This document shows positions 1 to 15,500 of a DNA stretch of 64,000 bases, one piece after another (positions within the stretch are counted from its first letter, which is position 1; each line of letters opens with the position of its first letter). The position numbers and the translations under genes were made by a program. The DNA comes from Mytilus trossulus (taxonomy: Eukaryota > Mollusca > Bivalvia > Mytilida > Mytilidae). The notes under the pieces were generated by a model. That model made no database searches and was not told the DNA's origin. It worked only from the letters and a program-made list of their open reading frames with translations. The DNA lies in assembly GCF_036588685.1 (NCBI RefSeq), contig NC_086374.1, forward strand, positions 73,344,457 to 73,408,456. The letters run 5' to 3'.

Positions 1-430
1 ACCAAAATTTTCAAAAGAAAATTATGTCGCTAACTTATATTCCAATATAGCTGATACCATGTACAAATCTTTTTCTTTGATGTGCAATTTTACAACACAA
101 TAACCAACAAATCTATATTGGGGACATGTAAATTTTGATATCCTCATCGATTCCCAGATATCATATGCATATATTTTACATTCTATTTACAAATGTTATT
201 AATCATGTCTATCTTAAATTCATAACAGTAAACACAAAGAGATCTTGTCAAAAGTACTTACAAATCTTATATAATAATCTATAGCTTACCATTCAATGTG
301 TGTTTATAACTTTTGAAGGTCACATGGAGATATTGTATCGTTATCTTCACATTCTTTGGTACTTGGTGGGTTTTCCTTTCATTGACAATCATTCCACTTC
401 TTATTATTTATTAAATGAATCTGATTCCAG
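1..430 (+). other. Intron 1 (3' part) of copy 1
   Basis: No coding sequence. Positions 138-260 (CGATTCCCAGATATCAT to GAGATCTTGTCAAA) match intron 1 of copy 2 at about 35996-36118, so this non-coding stretch survives from before the gene duplication. It is about 170 bp from exon 2 here but about 940 bp from it in copy 2. Confidence 0.7.
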
Positions 431-563
431 ATATGGAATAAATCTTTATGCAAGCTTGATTCTGACAAAGATGGAAGGAGTAATGGAGAAGAACTTGGTG
501 ACCCTAATTGTATTTGGACACGAGATACTATTCCACAGAGACAGAATAATATTACACATCCCG
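431..563 (+). CDS. Copy 1 exon 2: temptin domain, calcium-type loop
   Basis: Acceptor TTCCAG precedes; donor GTTGGT follows. The frame starts at ATA TGG AAT AAA and reads WNKSLCKLDSDKDGRSNG, then EELGDPNCIWTRDTIPQ, and ends in THP plus one base (phase 1). The 12-residue loop D-x-D-x-D-G-x-x-x-x-x-E is EF-hand/dockerin-like. Length 133 nt is identical to copy 2. The longer open frame starting at 300 is in the wrong frame. Confidence 0.88.
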
Positions 564-3500
564 GTTGGTCCTCTCAAAACAGCATTATATAAATACATTT
601 GAAAAATTGTGGATATGATCTTTCGGCAACCGCATGTCTAACTCATTTACAATTTATATTCTGCAACAACGATTTCGATATAAGAATTACGACATGTTCG
701 TTAAACAAATGGTATTAAAGCACAAATCCTGCCTTTTCAAAATGTATTGTTCCAAGTTTATATAATTTTAACTACTAGTATATAGAGAAAAAGGTAAATT
801 AAATGATAAAATTGAAAATATTAATTAAAAAACAAATGCATTGTATTTAAAACAGGTGTATGTGATCCTTGGGAAAGTGAGGAATGCAAGAAACAAAATA
901 CATGGGTTGACTGTGATATAGACGAACTAAAATGTGCAGCCATTCATGAGACAGGTCAGTATTATCGTCAGTATTATCATAGCATAGTTGTCTTGATTCA
1001 ACAAGTTGCTATCGTTCATGGTAACGGTGTTATTTTAGGATATAAAGAACTAAATGGTGGCCCCGTTGCCGGCAATGCTATTTTTAGCAATTATCTCCTA
1101 ATAAGGCGTTTTCATTAAACTAATTATGGGAAATCTGTTGTTGTCTAATTGAAGCTCTATATCTATTTGTGATTTTATCGCACTCAAATATATATGGTCC
1201 CATGGCTTTTCTTGGTGAATTTTGGGGTTTTTCACGATACCTGACGATTTCGCAGAAAATTTTCCCTAATTTTGAGCAACATAAAAAAATTATTTTCGGC
1301 ATTTCATACTATACATTTTAGGACAAATTTGTGCTTGCATGAAACTTCATTCATAATGCTTTCCAGAAGAAAAATTTATAAAAGATATAACAACCAATCA
1401 CAGAGAGCCATCTATTTTTATCTCTATGTCATGTTCCCTTCATAAAATGGCTGCGCCCATGTAATTTTATTTGGTACATTGTAACCTATACGGTAATAAA
1501 CAATTTTTGAAATTTGATTTTTTTTGCCGCATTAGTTACTTGAACATGGCTTGACTTCATTCTACTATGCAAAATATTTCATTGTTAACTGTATAATACA
1601 CAGGAATTAATTTCTGGAGCCTACCCCTGTTTAAAAATTGGTAAAAAATTACACTGATTTTTATAGACATTACGGTACTGTTTGTTGCAGGTGTAATATT
1701 TTGCCTCTTTGTTAGTATTGCCTTTTCGAAGTAATCATGTGCTTCTGATATTGATCAACAGAAAATTTTATTTGAGTGACACTGTACTGAAAAACAAATA
1801 AAAAATTCGGACCAGTTCAATATGAAATAAATTCACTATTTTGAAACGGACTATAGCTTTATAAATCGGATATATGTGCACATTTTAGCTTCTTTTCGTA
1901 AAAAACATCTTCTGGTGGTCTATATTAGCTATACAAGTAGTATGGTAAATGTTTTGAATGATGCGAAATCGTTAAGCGTATGCAAATACCCTTGGAGCCG
2001 TTTTTACCAAAAAAGGGGGAGGGTTAAATCCGAAGATTTCTGTGTCATGTGATGTGACAAGATCAAACAAGTATCGCCAAAAGTAAGGCCTATGTATGGC
2101 TATCAAGCCTGTAAGACAAATTTTGGATAAAAACAGAAAAGACACACCAAGGCGATGAAATCCTGTACCTACCCGTATTTTGAAAGCAAATAAGAAACAG
2201 ACTATAGCATGAAAACGGAATTATTCACACAAATCACAACACTAGTAAAGCGTTTTTGATGTCTAAATCTTTCTGTAAATACAATTTTTGACATATTTTG
2301 AGACCATTATACGGTAATAAACAATTTTTGAAATTTGATTTTTTTTGCCGCATTAGTTACTTGAACATGGCTTGACTTCATTCTACTGTGCAAAATATTT
2401 CATTGTTAACTGTATAATACACAGGAATTAATTTCTGGAGCCTACCCCTGTTTAAAAATTGGTAAAAAATTACACTGATTTTTATAGACATTACGGTACT
2501 GTTTGTTGCAGGTGTAATATTTTGCCTCTTTGTTAGTATTGCCTTTTCGAAGTAATCATGTGCTTCTGATATTGATCAACAGAAAATTTTATTTGAGTGA
2601 CACTGTACTGAAAAACAAATAAAAAATTCGGACCAGTTCAATATGAAATAAATTCACTATTTTGAAACGGACTATAGCTTTATAAATCGGATATATGTGC
2701 ACATTTTAGCTTCTTTTCGTAAAAAACATCTTCTGGTGGTCTATATTAGCTATACAAGTAGTATGGTAAATGTTTTGAATGATGCGAAATCGTTAAGCGT
2801 ATGCAAATACCCTTGGAGCCGTTTTTACCAAAAAAGGGGGAGGGTTAAATCCGAAGATTTCTGTGTCATGTGATGTGACAAGATCAAACAAGTATCGCCA
2901 AAAGTAAGGCCTATGTATGGCTATCAAGCCTGTAAGACAAATTTTGGATAAAAACAGAAAAGACACACCAAGGCGATGAAATCCTGTACCTACCCGTATT
3001 TTGAAAGCAAATAAGAAACAGACTATAGCATGAAAACGGAATTATTCACACAAATCACAACACTAGTAAAGCGTTTTTGATGTCTAAATCTTTCTGTAAA
3101 TACAATTTTTGACATATTTTGAGACCATTATACGGTAATAAACAATTTTTGAAATTTGATTTTTTTTGCCGCATTAGTTACTTGAACATGGCTTGACTTC
3201 ATTCTACTATGCAAAATATTTCATTGTTAACTGTATAATACACAGGAATTAATTTCTGGAGCCTACCCCTGTTTAAAAATTGGTAAAAAATTACACTGAT
3301 TTTTATAGACATTACGGTACTGTTTGTTGCAGGTGTAATATTTTGCCTCTTTGTTAGTATTGCCTTTTCGAAGTAATCATGTGCTTCTGATATTGATCAA
3401 CAGAAAATTTTATTTGAGTGACACTGTACTGAAAAACAAATAAAAAATTCGGACCAGTTCAATATGAAATAAATTCACTATTTTGAAACGGACTATAGCT

Positions 3501-6500
3501 TTATAAATCGGATATATGTGCACATTTTAGCTTCTTTTCGTAAAAAACATCTTCTGGTGGTCTATATTAGCTATACAAGTAGTATGGTAAATGTTTTGAA
3601 TGATGCGAAATCGTTAAGCGTATGCAAATACCCTTGGAGCCGTTTTTACCAAAAAAGGGGGAGGGTTAAATCCGAAGATTTCTGTGTCATGTGATGTGAC
3701 AAGATCAAACAAGTATCGCCAAAAGTAAGGCCTATGTATGGCTATCAAGCCTGTAAGACAAATTTTGGATAAAAACAGAAAAGACACACCAAGGCGATGA
3801 AATCCTGTACCTACCCGTATTTTGAAAGCAAATAAGAAACAGACTATAGCATGAAAACGGAATTATTCACACAAATCACAACACTAGTAAAGCGTTTTTG
3901 ATGTCTAAATCTTTCTGTAAATACAATTTTTGACATATTTTGAGACCATTATAGGATATAAAGAACTAAATGGTGGCCCCGTTGCCGGCAATGCTATTTT
4001 TAGCAATTATCTCCTAATAAGGCGTTTTCATTAAACTAATTATGGGAAATCTGTTGTTGTCTAATTGAAGCTCTATATCTATTTGTGATTTTATCGCACT
4101 CAAATATATATGGTCCCATGGCTTTTCTTGGTGAATTTTGGGGTTTTTCACGATACCTGACGATTTCGCAGAAAATTTTCCCTAATTTTGAGCAACATAA
4201 AAAAATTATTTTCGGCATTTCATACTATACATTTTAGGACAAATTTGTGCTTGCATGAAACTTCATTCATAATGCTTTCCAGAAGAAAAATTTATAAAAG
4301 ATATAACAACCAATCACAGAGAGCCATCTATTTTTATCTCTATGTCATGTTCCCTTCATAAAATGGCTGCGCCCATGTAATTTTATTTGGTACATTGTAA
4401 CCTATACGGTAATAAACAATTTTTGAAATTTGATTTTTTTTGCCGCATTAGTTACTTGAACATGGCTTGACTTCATTCTACTATGCAAAATATTTCATTG
4501 TTAACTGTATAATACACAGGAATTAATTTCTGGAGCCTACCCCTGTTTAAAAATTGGTAAAAAATTACACTGATTTTTATAGACATTACGGTACTGTTTG
4601 TTGCAGGTGTAATATTTTGCCTCTTTGTTAGTATTGCCTTTTCGAAGTAATCATGTGCTTCTGATATTGATCAACAGAAAATTTTATTTGAGTGACACTG
4701 TACTGAAAAACAAATAAAAAATTCGGACCAGTTCAATATGAAATAAATTCACTATTTTGAAACGGACTATAGCTTTATAAATCGGATATATGTGCACATT
4801 TTAGCTTCTTTTCGTAAAAAACATCTTCTGGTGGTCTATATTAGCTATACAAGTAGTATGGTAAATGTTTTGAATGATGCGAAATCGTTAAGCGTATGCA
4901 AATACCCTTGGAGCCGTTTTTACCAAAAAAGGGGGAGGGTTAAATCCGAAGATTTCTGTGTCATGTGATGTGACAAGATCAAACAAGTATCGCCAAAAGT
5001 AAGGCCTATGTATGGCTATCAAGCCTGTAAGACAAATTTTGGATAAAAACAGAAAAGACACACCAAGGCGATGAAATCCTGTACCTACCCGTATTTTGAA
5101 AGCAAATAAGAAACAGACTATAGCATGAAAACGGAATTATTCACACAAATCACAACACTAGTAAAGCGTTTTTGATGTCTAAATCTTTCTGTAAATACAA
5201 TTTTTGACATATTTTGAGACCATTATACGGTAATAAACAATTTTTGAAATTTGATTTTTTTTGCCGCATTAGTTACTTGAACATGGCTTGACTTCATTCT
5301 ACTATGCAAAATATTTCATTGTTAACTGTATAATACACAGGAATTAATTTCTGGAGCCTACCCCTGTTTAAAAATTGGTAAAAAATTACACTGATTTTTA
5401 TAGACATTACGGTACTGTTTGTTGCAGGTGTAATATTTTGCCTCTTTGTTAGTATTGCCTTTTCGAAGTAATCATGTGCTTCTGATATTGATCAACAGAA
5501 AATTTTATTTGAGTGACACTGTACTGAAAAACAAATAAAAAATTCGGACCAGTTCAATATGAAATAAATTCACTATTTTGAAACGGACTATAGCTTTATA
5601 AATCGGATATATGTGCACATTTTAGCTTCTTTTCGTAAAAAACATCTTCTGGTGGTCTATATTAGCTATACAAGTAGTATGGTAAATGTTTTGAATGATG
5701 CGAAATCGTTAAGCGTATGCAAATACCCTTGGAGCCGTTTTTACCAAAAAAGGGGGAGGGTTAAATCCGAAGATTTCTGTGTCATGTGATGTGACAAGAT
5801 CAAACAAGTATCGCCAAAAGTAAGGCCTATGTATGGCTATCAAGCCTGTAAGACAAATTTTGGATAAAAACAGAAAAGACACACCAAGGCGATGAAATCC
5901 TGTACCTACCCGTATTTTGAAAGCAAATAAGAAACAGACTATAGCATGAAAACGGAATTATTCACACAAATCACAACACTAGTAAAGCGTTTTTGATGTC
6001 TAAATCTTTCTGTAAATACAATTTTTGACATATTTTGAGACCATTATAGGATATAAAGAACTAAATGGTGGCCCCGTTGCCGGCAATGCTATTTTTAGCA
6101 ATTATCTCCTAATAAGGCGTTTTCATTAAACTAATTATGGGAAATCTGTTGTTGTCTAATTGAAGCTCTATATCTATTTGTGATTTTATCGCACTCAAAT
6201 ATATATGGTCCCATGGCTTTTCTTGGTGAATTTTGGGGTTTTTCACGATACCTGACGATTTCGCAGAAAATTTTCCCTAATTTTGAGCAACATAAAAAAA
6301 TTATTTTCGGCATTTCATACTATACATTTTAGGACAAATTTGTGCTTGCATGAAACTTCATTCATAATGCTTTCCAGAAGAAAAATTTATAAAAGATATA
6401 ACAACCAATCACAGAGAGCCATCTATTTTTATCTCTATGTCATGTTCCCTTCATAAAATGGCTGCGCCCATGTAATTTTATTTGGTACATTGTAACCTAT

Positions 6501-9500
6501 ACGGTAATAAACAATTTTTGAAATTTGATTTTTTTTGCCGCATTAGTTACTTGAACATGGCTTGACTTCATTCTACTATGCAAAATATTTCATTGTTAAC
6601 TGTATAATACACAGGAATTAATTTCTGGAGCCTACCCCTGTTTAAAAATTGGTAAAAAATTACACTGATTTTTATAGACATTACGGTACTGTTTGTTGCA
6701 GGTGTAATATTTTGCCTCTTTGTTAGTATTGCCTTTTCGAAGTAATCATGTGCTTCTGATATTGATCAACAGAAAATTTTATTTGAGTGACACTGTACTG
6801 AAAAACAAATAAAAAATTCGGACCAGTTCAATATGAAATAAATTCACTATTTTGAAACGGACTATAGCTTTATAAATCGGATATATGTGCACATTTTAGC
6901 TTCTTTTCGTAAAAAACATCTTCTGGTGGTCTATATTAGCTATACAAGTAGTATGGTAAATGTTTTGAATGATGCGAAATCGTTAAGCGTATGCAAATAC
7001 CCTTGGAGCCGTTTTTACCAAAAAAGGGGGAGGGTTAAATCCGAAGATTTCTGTGTCATGTGATGTGACAAGATCAAACAAGTATCGCCAAAAGTAAGGC
7101 CTATGTATGGCTATCAAGCCTGTAAGACAAATTTTGGATAAAAACAGAAAAGACACACCAAGGCGATGAAATCCTGTACCTACCCGTATTTTGAAAGCAA
7201 ATAAGAAACAGACTATAGCATGAAAACGGAATTATTCACACAAATCACAACACTAGTAAAGCGTTTTTGATGTCTAAATCTTTCTGTAAATACAATTTTT
7301 GACATATTTTGAGACCATTATACGGTAATAAACAATTTTTGAAATTTGATTTTTTTTGCCGCATTAGTTACTTGAACATGGCTTGACTTCATTCTACTAT
7401 GCAAAATATTTCATTGTTAACTGTATAATACACAGGAATTAATTTCTGGAGCCTACCCCTGTTTAAAAATTGGTAAAAAATTACACTGATTTTTATAGAC
7501 ATTACGGTACTGTTTGTTGCAGGTGTAATATTTTGCCTCTTTGTTAGTATTGCCTTTTCGAAGTAATCATGTGCTTCTGATATTGATCAACAGAAAATTT
7601 TATTTGAGTGACACTGTACTGAAAAACAAATAAAAAATTCGGACCAGTTCAATATGAAATAAATTCACTATTTTGAAACGGACTATAGCTTTATAAATCG
7701 GATATATGTGCACATTTTAGCTTCTTTTCGTAAAAAACATCTTCTGGTGGTCTATATTAGCTATACAAGTAGTATGGTAAATGTTTTGAATGATGCGAAA
7801 TCGTTAAGCGTATGCAAATACCCTTGGAGCCGTTTTTACCAAAAAAGGGGGAGGGTTAAATCCGAAGATTTCTGTGTCATGTGATGTGACAAGATCAAAC
7901 AAGTATCGCCAAAAGTAAGGCCTATGTATGGCTATCAAGCCTGTAAGACAAATTTTGGATAAAAACAGAAAAGACACACCAAGGCGATGAAATCCTGTAC
8001 CTACCCGTATTTTGAAAGCAAATAAGAAACAGACTATAGCATGAAAACGGAATTATTCACACAAATCACAACACTAGTAAAGCGTTTTTGATGTCTAAAT
8101 CTTTCTGTAAATACAATTTTTGACATATTTTGAGACCATTATAGGATATAAAGAACTAAATGGTGGCCCCGTTGCCGGCAATGCTATTTTTAGCAATTAT
8201 CTCCTAATAAGGCGTTTTCATTAAACTAATTATGGGAAATCTGTTGTTGTCTAATTGAAGCTCTATATCTATTTGTGATTTTATCGCACTCAAATATATA
8301 TGGTCCCATGGCTTTTCTTGGTGAATTTTGGGGTTTTTCACGATACCTGACGATTTCGCAGAAAATTTTCCCTAATTTTGAGCAACATAAAAAAATTATT
8401 TTCGGCATTTCATACTATACATTTTAGGACAAATTTGTGCTTGCATGAAACTTCATTCATAATGCTTTCCAGAAGAAAAATTTATAAAAGATATAACAAC
8501 CAATCACAGAGAGCCATCTATTTTTATCTCTATGTCATGTTCCCTTCATAAAATGGCTGCGCCCATGTAATTTTATTTGGTACATTGTAACCTATACGGT
8601 AATAAACAATTTTTGAAATTTGATTTTTTTTGCCGCATTAGTTACTTGAACATGGCTTGACTTCATTCTACTATGCAAAATATTTCATTGTTAACTGTAT
8701 AATACACAGGAATTAATTTCTGGAGCCTACCCCTGTTTAAAAATTGGTAAAAAATTACACTGATTTTTATAGACATTACGGTACTGTTTGTTGCAGGTGT
8801 AATATTTTGCCTCTTTGTTAGTATTGCCTTTTCGAAGTAATCATGTGCTTCTGATATTGATCAACAGAAAATTTTATTTGAGTGACACTGTACTGAAAAA
8901 CAAATAAAAAATTCGGACCAGTTCAATATGAAATAAATTCACTATTTTGAAACGGACTATAGCTTTATAAATCGGATATATGTGCACATTTTAGCTTCTT
9001 TTCGTAAAAAACATCTTCTGGTGGTCTATATTAGCTATACAAGTAGTATGGTAAATGTTTTGAATGATGCGAAATCGTTAAGCGTATGCAAATACCCTTG
9101 GAGCCGTTTTTACCAAAAAAGGGGGAGGGTTAAATCCGAAGATTTCTGTGTCATGTGATGTGACAAGATCAAACAAGTATCGCCAAAAGTAAGGCCTATG
9201 TATGGCTATCAAGCCTGTAAGACAAATTTTGGATAAAAACAGAAAAGACACACCAAGGCGATGAAATCCTGTACCTACCCGTATTTTGAAAGCAAATAAG
9301 AAACAGACTATAGCATGAAAACGGAATTATTCACACAAATCACAACACTAGTAAAGCGTTTTTGATGTCTAAATCTTTCTGTAAATACAATTTTTGACAT
9401 ATTTTGAGACCATTATACGGTAATAAACAATTTTTGAAATTTGATTTTTTTTGCCGCATTAGTTACTTGAACATGGCTTGACTTCATTCTACTATGCAAA

Positions 9501-12500
9501 ATATTTCATTGTTAACTGTATAATACACAGGAATTAATTTCTGGAGCCTACCCCTGTTTAAAAATTGGTAAAAAATTACACTGATTTTTATAGACATTAC
9601 GGTACTGTTTGTTGCAGGTGTAATATTTTGCCTCTTTGTTAGTATTGCCTTTTCGAAGTAATCATGTGCTTCTGATATTGATCAACAGAAAATTTTATTT
9701 GAGTGACACTGTACTGAAAAACAAATAAAAAATTCGGACCAGTTCAATATGAAATAAATTCACTATTTTGAAACGGACTATAGCTTTATAAATCGGATAT
9801 ATGTGCACATTTTAGCTTCTTTTCGTAAAAAACATCTTCTGGTGGTCTATATTAGCTATACAAGTAGTATGGTAAATGTTTTGAATGATGCGAAATCGTT
9901 AAGCGTATGCAAATACCCTTGGAGCCGTTTTTACCAAAAAAGGGGGAGGGTTAAATCCGAAGATTTCTGTGTCATGTGATGTGACAAGATCAAACAAGTA
10001 TCGCCAAAAGTAAGGCCTATGTATGGCTATCAAGCCTGTAAGACAAATTTTGGATAAAAACAGAAAAGACACACCAAGGCGATGAAATCCTGTACCTACC
10101 CGTATTTTGAAAGCAAATAAGAAACAGACTATAGCATGAAAACGGAATTATTCACACAAATCACAACACTAGTAAAGCGTTTTTGATGTCTAAATCTTTC
10201 TGTAAATACAATTTTTGACATATTTTGAGACCATTATAGGATATAAAGAACTAAATGGTGGCCCAGTTGCCGGCAATGCTATTTTTAGCAATTATCTCCT
10301 AATAAGGCGTTTTCATTAAACTAATTATGGGAAATCTGTTGTTGTCTAATTGAAGCTCTATATCTATTTGTGATTTTATCGCACTCAAATATATATGGTC
10401 CCATGGCTTTTCTTGGTGAATTTTGGGATTTTTCACGATACCTGACGATTTCGCAGAAAATTTTCCCTAATTTTGAGCAACATAAAAAAATTATTTTCGG
10501 CATTTCATACTATACATTTTAGGACAAATTTGTGCTTGCATGAAACTTCATTCATAATGCTTTCCAGAAGAAAAATTTATAAAAGATATAACAACCAATC
10601 ACAGAGAGCCATCTATTTTTATCTCTATGTCATGTTCCCTTCATAAAATGGCTGCGCCCATGTAATTTTATTTGGTACATTGTAACCTATACGGTAATAA
10701 ACAATTTTTGAAATTTGATTTTTTTTGCCGCATTAGTTACTTGAACATGGCTTGACTTCATTCTACTATGCAAAATATTTCATTGTTAACTGTATAATAC
10801 ACAGGAATTAATTTCTGGAGCCTACCCCTGTTTAAAAATTGGTAAAAAATTACACTGATTTTTATAGACATTACGGTACTGTTTGTTGCAGGTGTAATAT
10901 TTTGCCTCTTTGTTAGTATTGCCTTTTCGAAGTAATCATGTGCTTCTGATATTGATCAACAGAAAATTTTATTTGAGTGACACTGTACTGAAAAACAAAT
11001 AAAAAATTCGGACCAGTTCAATATGAAATAAATTCACTATTTTGAAACGGACTATAGCTTTATAAATCGGATATATGTGCACATTTTAGCTTCTTTTCGT
11101 AAAAAACATCTTCTGGTGGTCTATATTAGCTATACAAGTAGTATGGTAAATGTTTTGAATGATGCGAAATCGTTAAGCGTATGCAAATACCCTTGGAGCC
11201 GTTTTTACCAAAAAAGGGGGAGGGTTAAATCCGAAGATTTCTGTGTCATGTGATGTGACAAGATCAAACAAGTATCGCCAAAAGTAAGGCCTATGTATGG
11301 CTATCAAGCCTGTAAGACAAATTTTGGATAAAAACAGAAAAGACACACCAAGGCGATGAAATCCTGTACCTACCCGTATTTTGAAAGCAAATAAGAAACA
11401 GACTATAGCATGAAAACGGAATTATTCACACAAATCACAACACTAGTAAAGCGTTTTTGATGTCTAAATCTTTCTGTAAATACAATTTTTGACATATTTT
11501 GAGACCATTATAGGATATAAAGAACTAAATGGTGGCCCCGTTGCCGGCAATGCTATTTTTAGCAATTATCTCCTAATAAGGCGTTTTCATTAAACTAATT
11601 ATGGGAAATCTGTTGTTGTCTAATTGAAGCTCTATATCTATTTGTGATTTTATCGCACTCAAATATATATGGTCCCATGGCTTTTCTTGGTGAATTTTGA
11701 GGTTTTTCACGATACCTGACGATTTCGCAGAAAATTTTCCCTAATTTTGAGCAACATAAAAAAATTATTTTCGGCATTTCATACTATACATTTTAGGACA
11801 AATTTGTGCTTGCATGAAACTTCATTCATAATGCTTTCCAGAAGAAAAATTTATAAAAGATATAACAACCAATCACAGAGAGCCATCTATTTTTATCTCT
11901 ATGTCATGTTCCCTTCATAAAATGGCTGCGCCCATGTAATTTTATTTGGTACATTGTAACCTATACGGTAATAAACAATTTTTGAAATTTGATTTTTTTT
12001 GCCGCATTAGTTACTTGAACATGGCTTGACTTCATTCTACTATGCAAAATATTTCATTGTTAACTGTATAATACACAGGAATTAATTTCTGGAGCCTACC
12101 CCTGTTTAAAAATTGGTAAAAAATTACACTGATTTTTATAGACATTACGGTACTGTTTGTTGCAGGTGTAATATTTTGCCTCTTTGTTAGTATTGCCTTT
12201 TCGAAGTAATCATGTGCTTCTGATATTGATCAACAGAAAATTTTATTTGAGTGACACTGTACTGAAAAACAAATAAAAAATTCGGACCAGTTCAATATGA
12301 AATAAATTCACTATTTTGAAACGGACTATACTTTATAAATCGGATATATGTGCACATTTTAGCTTCTTTTCGTAAAAAACATCTTCTGGTGGTCTATATT
12401 AGCTATACAAGTAGTATGGTAAATGTTTTGAATGATGCGAAATCGTTAAGCGTATGCAAATACCCTTGGAGCCGTTTTTACCAAAAAAGGGGGAGGGTTA

Positions 12501-15500
12501 AATCCGAAGATTTCTGTGTCATGTGATGTGACAAGATCAAACAAGTATCGCCAAAAGTAAGGCCTATGTATGGCTATCAAGCCTGTAAGACAAATTTTGG
12601 ATAAAAACAGAAAAGACACACCAAGGCGATGAAATCCTGTACCTACCCGTATTTTGAAAGCAAATAAGAAACAGACTATAGCATGAAAACGGAATTATTC
12701 ACACAAATCACAACACTAGTAAAGCGTTTTTGATGTCTAAATCTTTCTGTAAATACAATTTTTGACATATTTTGAGACCATTATACGGTAATAAACAATT
12801 TTTGAAATTTGATTTTTTTTGCCGCATTAGTTACTTGAACATGGCTTGACTTCATTCTACTATGCAAAATATTTCATTGTTAACTGTATAATACACAGGA
12901 ATTAATTTCTGGAGCCTACCCCTGTTTAAAAATTGGTAAAAAATTACACTGATTTTTATAGACATTACGGTACTGTTTGTTGCAGGTGTAATATTTTGCC
13001 TCTTTGTTAGTATTGCCTTTTCGAAGTAATCATGTGCTTCTGATATTGATCAACAGAAAATTTTATTTGAGTGACACTGTACTGAAAAACAAATAAAAAA
13101 TTCGGACCAGTTCAATATGAAATAAATTCACTATTTTGAAACGGACTATACTTTATAAATCGGATATATGTGCACATTTTAGCTTCTTTTCGTAAAAAAC
13201 ATCTTCTGGTGGTCTATATTAGCTATACAAGTAGTATGGTAAATGTTTTGAATGATGCGAAATCGTTAAGCGTATGCAAATACCCTTGGAGCCGTTTTTA
13301 CCAAAAAAGGGGGAGGGTTAAATCCGAAGATTTCTGTGTCATGTGATGTGACAAGATCAAACAAGTATCGCCAAAAGTAAGGCCTATGTATGGCTATCAA
13401 GCCTGTAAGACAAATTTTGGATAAAAACAGAAAAGACACACCAAGGCGATGAAATCCTGTACCTACCCGTATTTTGAAAGCAAATAAGAAACAGACTATA
13501 GCATGAAAACGGAATTATTCACACAAATCACAACACTAGTAAAGCGTTTTTGATGTCTAAATCTTTCTGTAAATACAATTTTTGACATATTTTGAGACCA
13601 TTATACGGTAATAAACAATTTTTGAAATTTGATTTTTTTTGCCGCATTAGTTACTTGAACATGGCTTGACTTCATTCTACTATGCAAAATATTTCATTGT
13701 TAACTGTATAATACACAGGAATTAATTTCTGGAGCCTACCCCTGTTTAAAAATTGGTAAAAAATTACACTGATTTTTATAGACATTACGGTACTGTTTGT
13801 TGCAGGTGTAATATTTTGCCTCTATGTTAGTATTGCCTTTTCGAAGTAATCATGTGCTTCTGATATTGATCAACAGAAAATTTTATTTGAGTGACACTGT
13901 ACTGAAAAACAAATAAAAAATTCGGACCAGTTCAATATGAAATAAATTCACTATTTTGAAACGGACTATAGCTTTATAAATCGGATATATGTGCACATTT
14001 TAGCTTCTTTTCGTAAAAAACATCTTCTGGTGGTCTATATTAGCTATACAAGTAGTATGGTAAATGTTTTGAATGATGCGAAATCGTTAAGCGTATGCAA
14101 ATACCCTTGGAGCCGTTTTTACCAAAAAAGGGGGAGGGTTAAATCCGAAGATTTCTGTGTCATGTGATGTGACAAGATCAAACAAGTATCGCCAAAAGTA
14201 AGGCCTATGTATGGCTATCAAGCCTGTAAGACAAATTTTGGATAAAAACAGAAAAGACACACCAAGGCGATGAAATCCTGTACCTACCCGTATTTTGAAA
14301 GCAAATAAGAAACAGACTATAGCATGAAAACGGAATTATTCACACAAATCACAACACTAGTAAAGCGTTTTTGATGTCTAAATCTTTCTGTAAATACAAT
14401 TTTTGACATATTTTGAGACCATTATACGGTAATAAACAATTTTTGAAATTTGATTTTTTTTGCCGCATTAGTTACTTGAACATGGCTTGACTTCATTCTA
14501 CTATGCAAAATATTTCATTGTTAACTGTATAATACACAGGAATTAATTTCTGGAGCCTACCCCTGTTTAAAAATTGGTAAAAAATTACACTGATTTTTAT
14601 AGACATTACGGTACTGTTTGTTGCAGGTGTAATATTTTGCCTCTTTGTTAGTATTGCCTTTTCGAAGTAATCATGTGCTTCTGATATTGATCAACAGAAA
14701 ATTTTATTTGAGTGACACTGTACTGAAAAACAAATAAAAAATTCGGACCAGTTCAATATGAAATAAATTCACTATTTTGAAACGGACTATAGCTTTATAA
14801 ATCGGATATATGTGCACATTTTAGCTTCTTTTCGTAAAAAACATCTTCTGGTGGTCTATATTAGCTATACAAGTAGTATGGTAAATGTTTTGAATGATGC
14901 GAAATCGTTAAGCGTATGCAAATACCCTTGGAGCCGTTTTTACCAAAAAAGGGGGAGGGTTAAATCCGAAGATTTCTGTGTCATGTGATGTGACAAGATC
15001 AAACAAGTATCGCCAAAAGTAAGGCCTATGTATGGCTATCAAGCCTGTAAGACAAATTTTGGATAAAAACAGAAAAGACACACCAAGGCGATGAAATCCT
15101 GTACCTACCCGTATTTTGAAAGCAAATAAGAAACAGACTATAGCATGAAAACGGAATTATTCACACTAATCACAACACTAGTAAAGCGTTTTTGATGTCT
15201 AAATCTTTCTGTAAATACAATTTTTGACATATTTTGAGACCATTATACGGTAATAAACAATTTTTGAAATTTGATTTTTTTTGCCGCATTAGTTACTTGA
15301 ACATGGCTTGACTTCATTCTACTATGCAAAATATTTCATTGTTAACTGTATAATACACAGGAATTAATTTCTGGAGCCTACCCCTGTTTAAAAATTGGTA
15401 AAAAATTACACTGATTTTTATAGACATTACGGTACTGTTTGTTGCAGGTGTAATATTTTGCCTCTTTGTTAGTATTGCCTTTTCGAAGTAATCATGTGCT

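Noticed and set aside
300-602. 100-codon frame over exon 2 of copy 1
   Set aside because: Wrong frame. The exon frame (431-563) matches copy 2 and the temptin domain.
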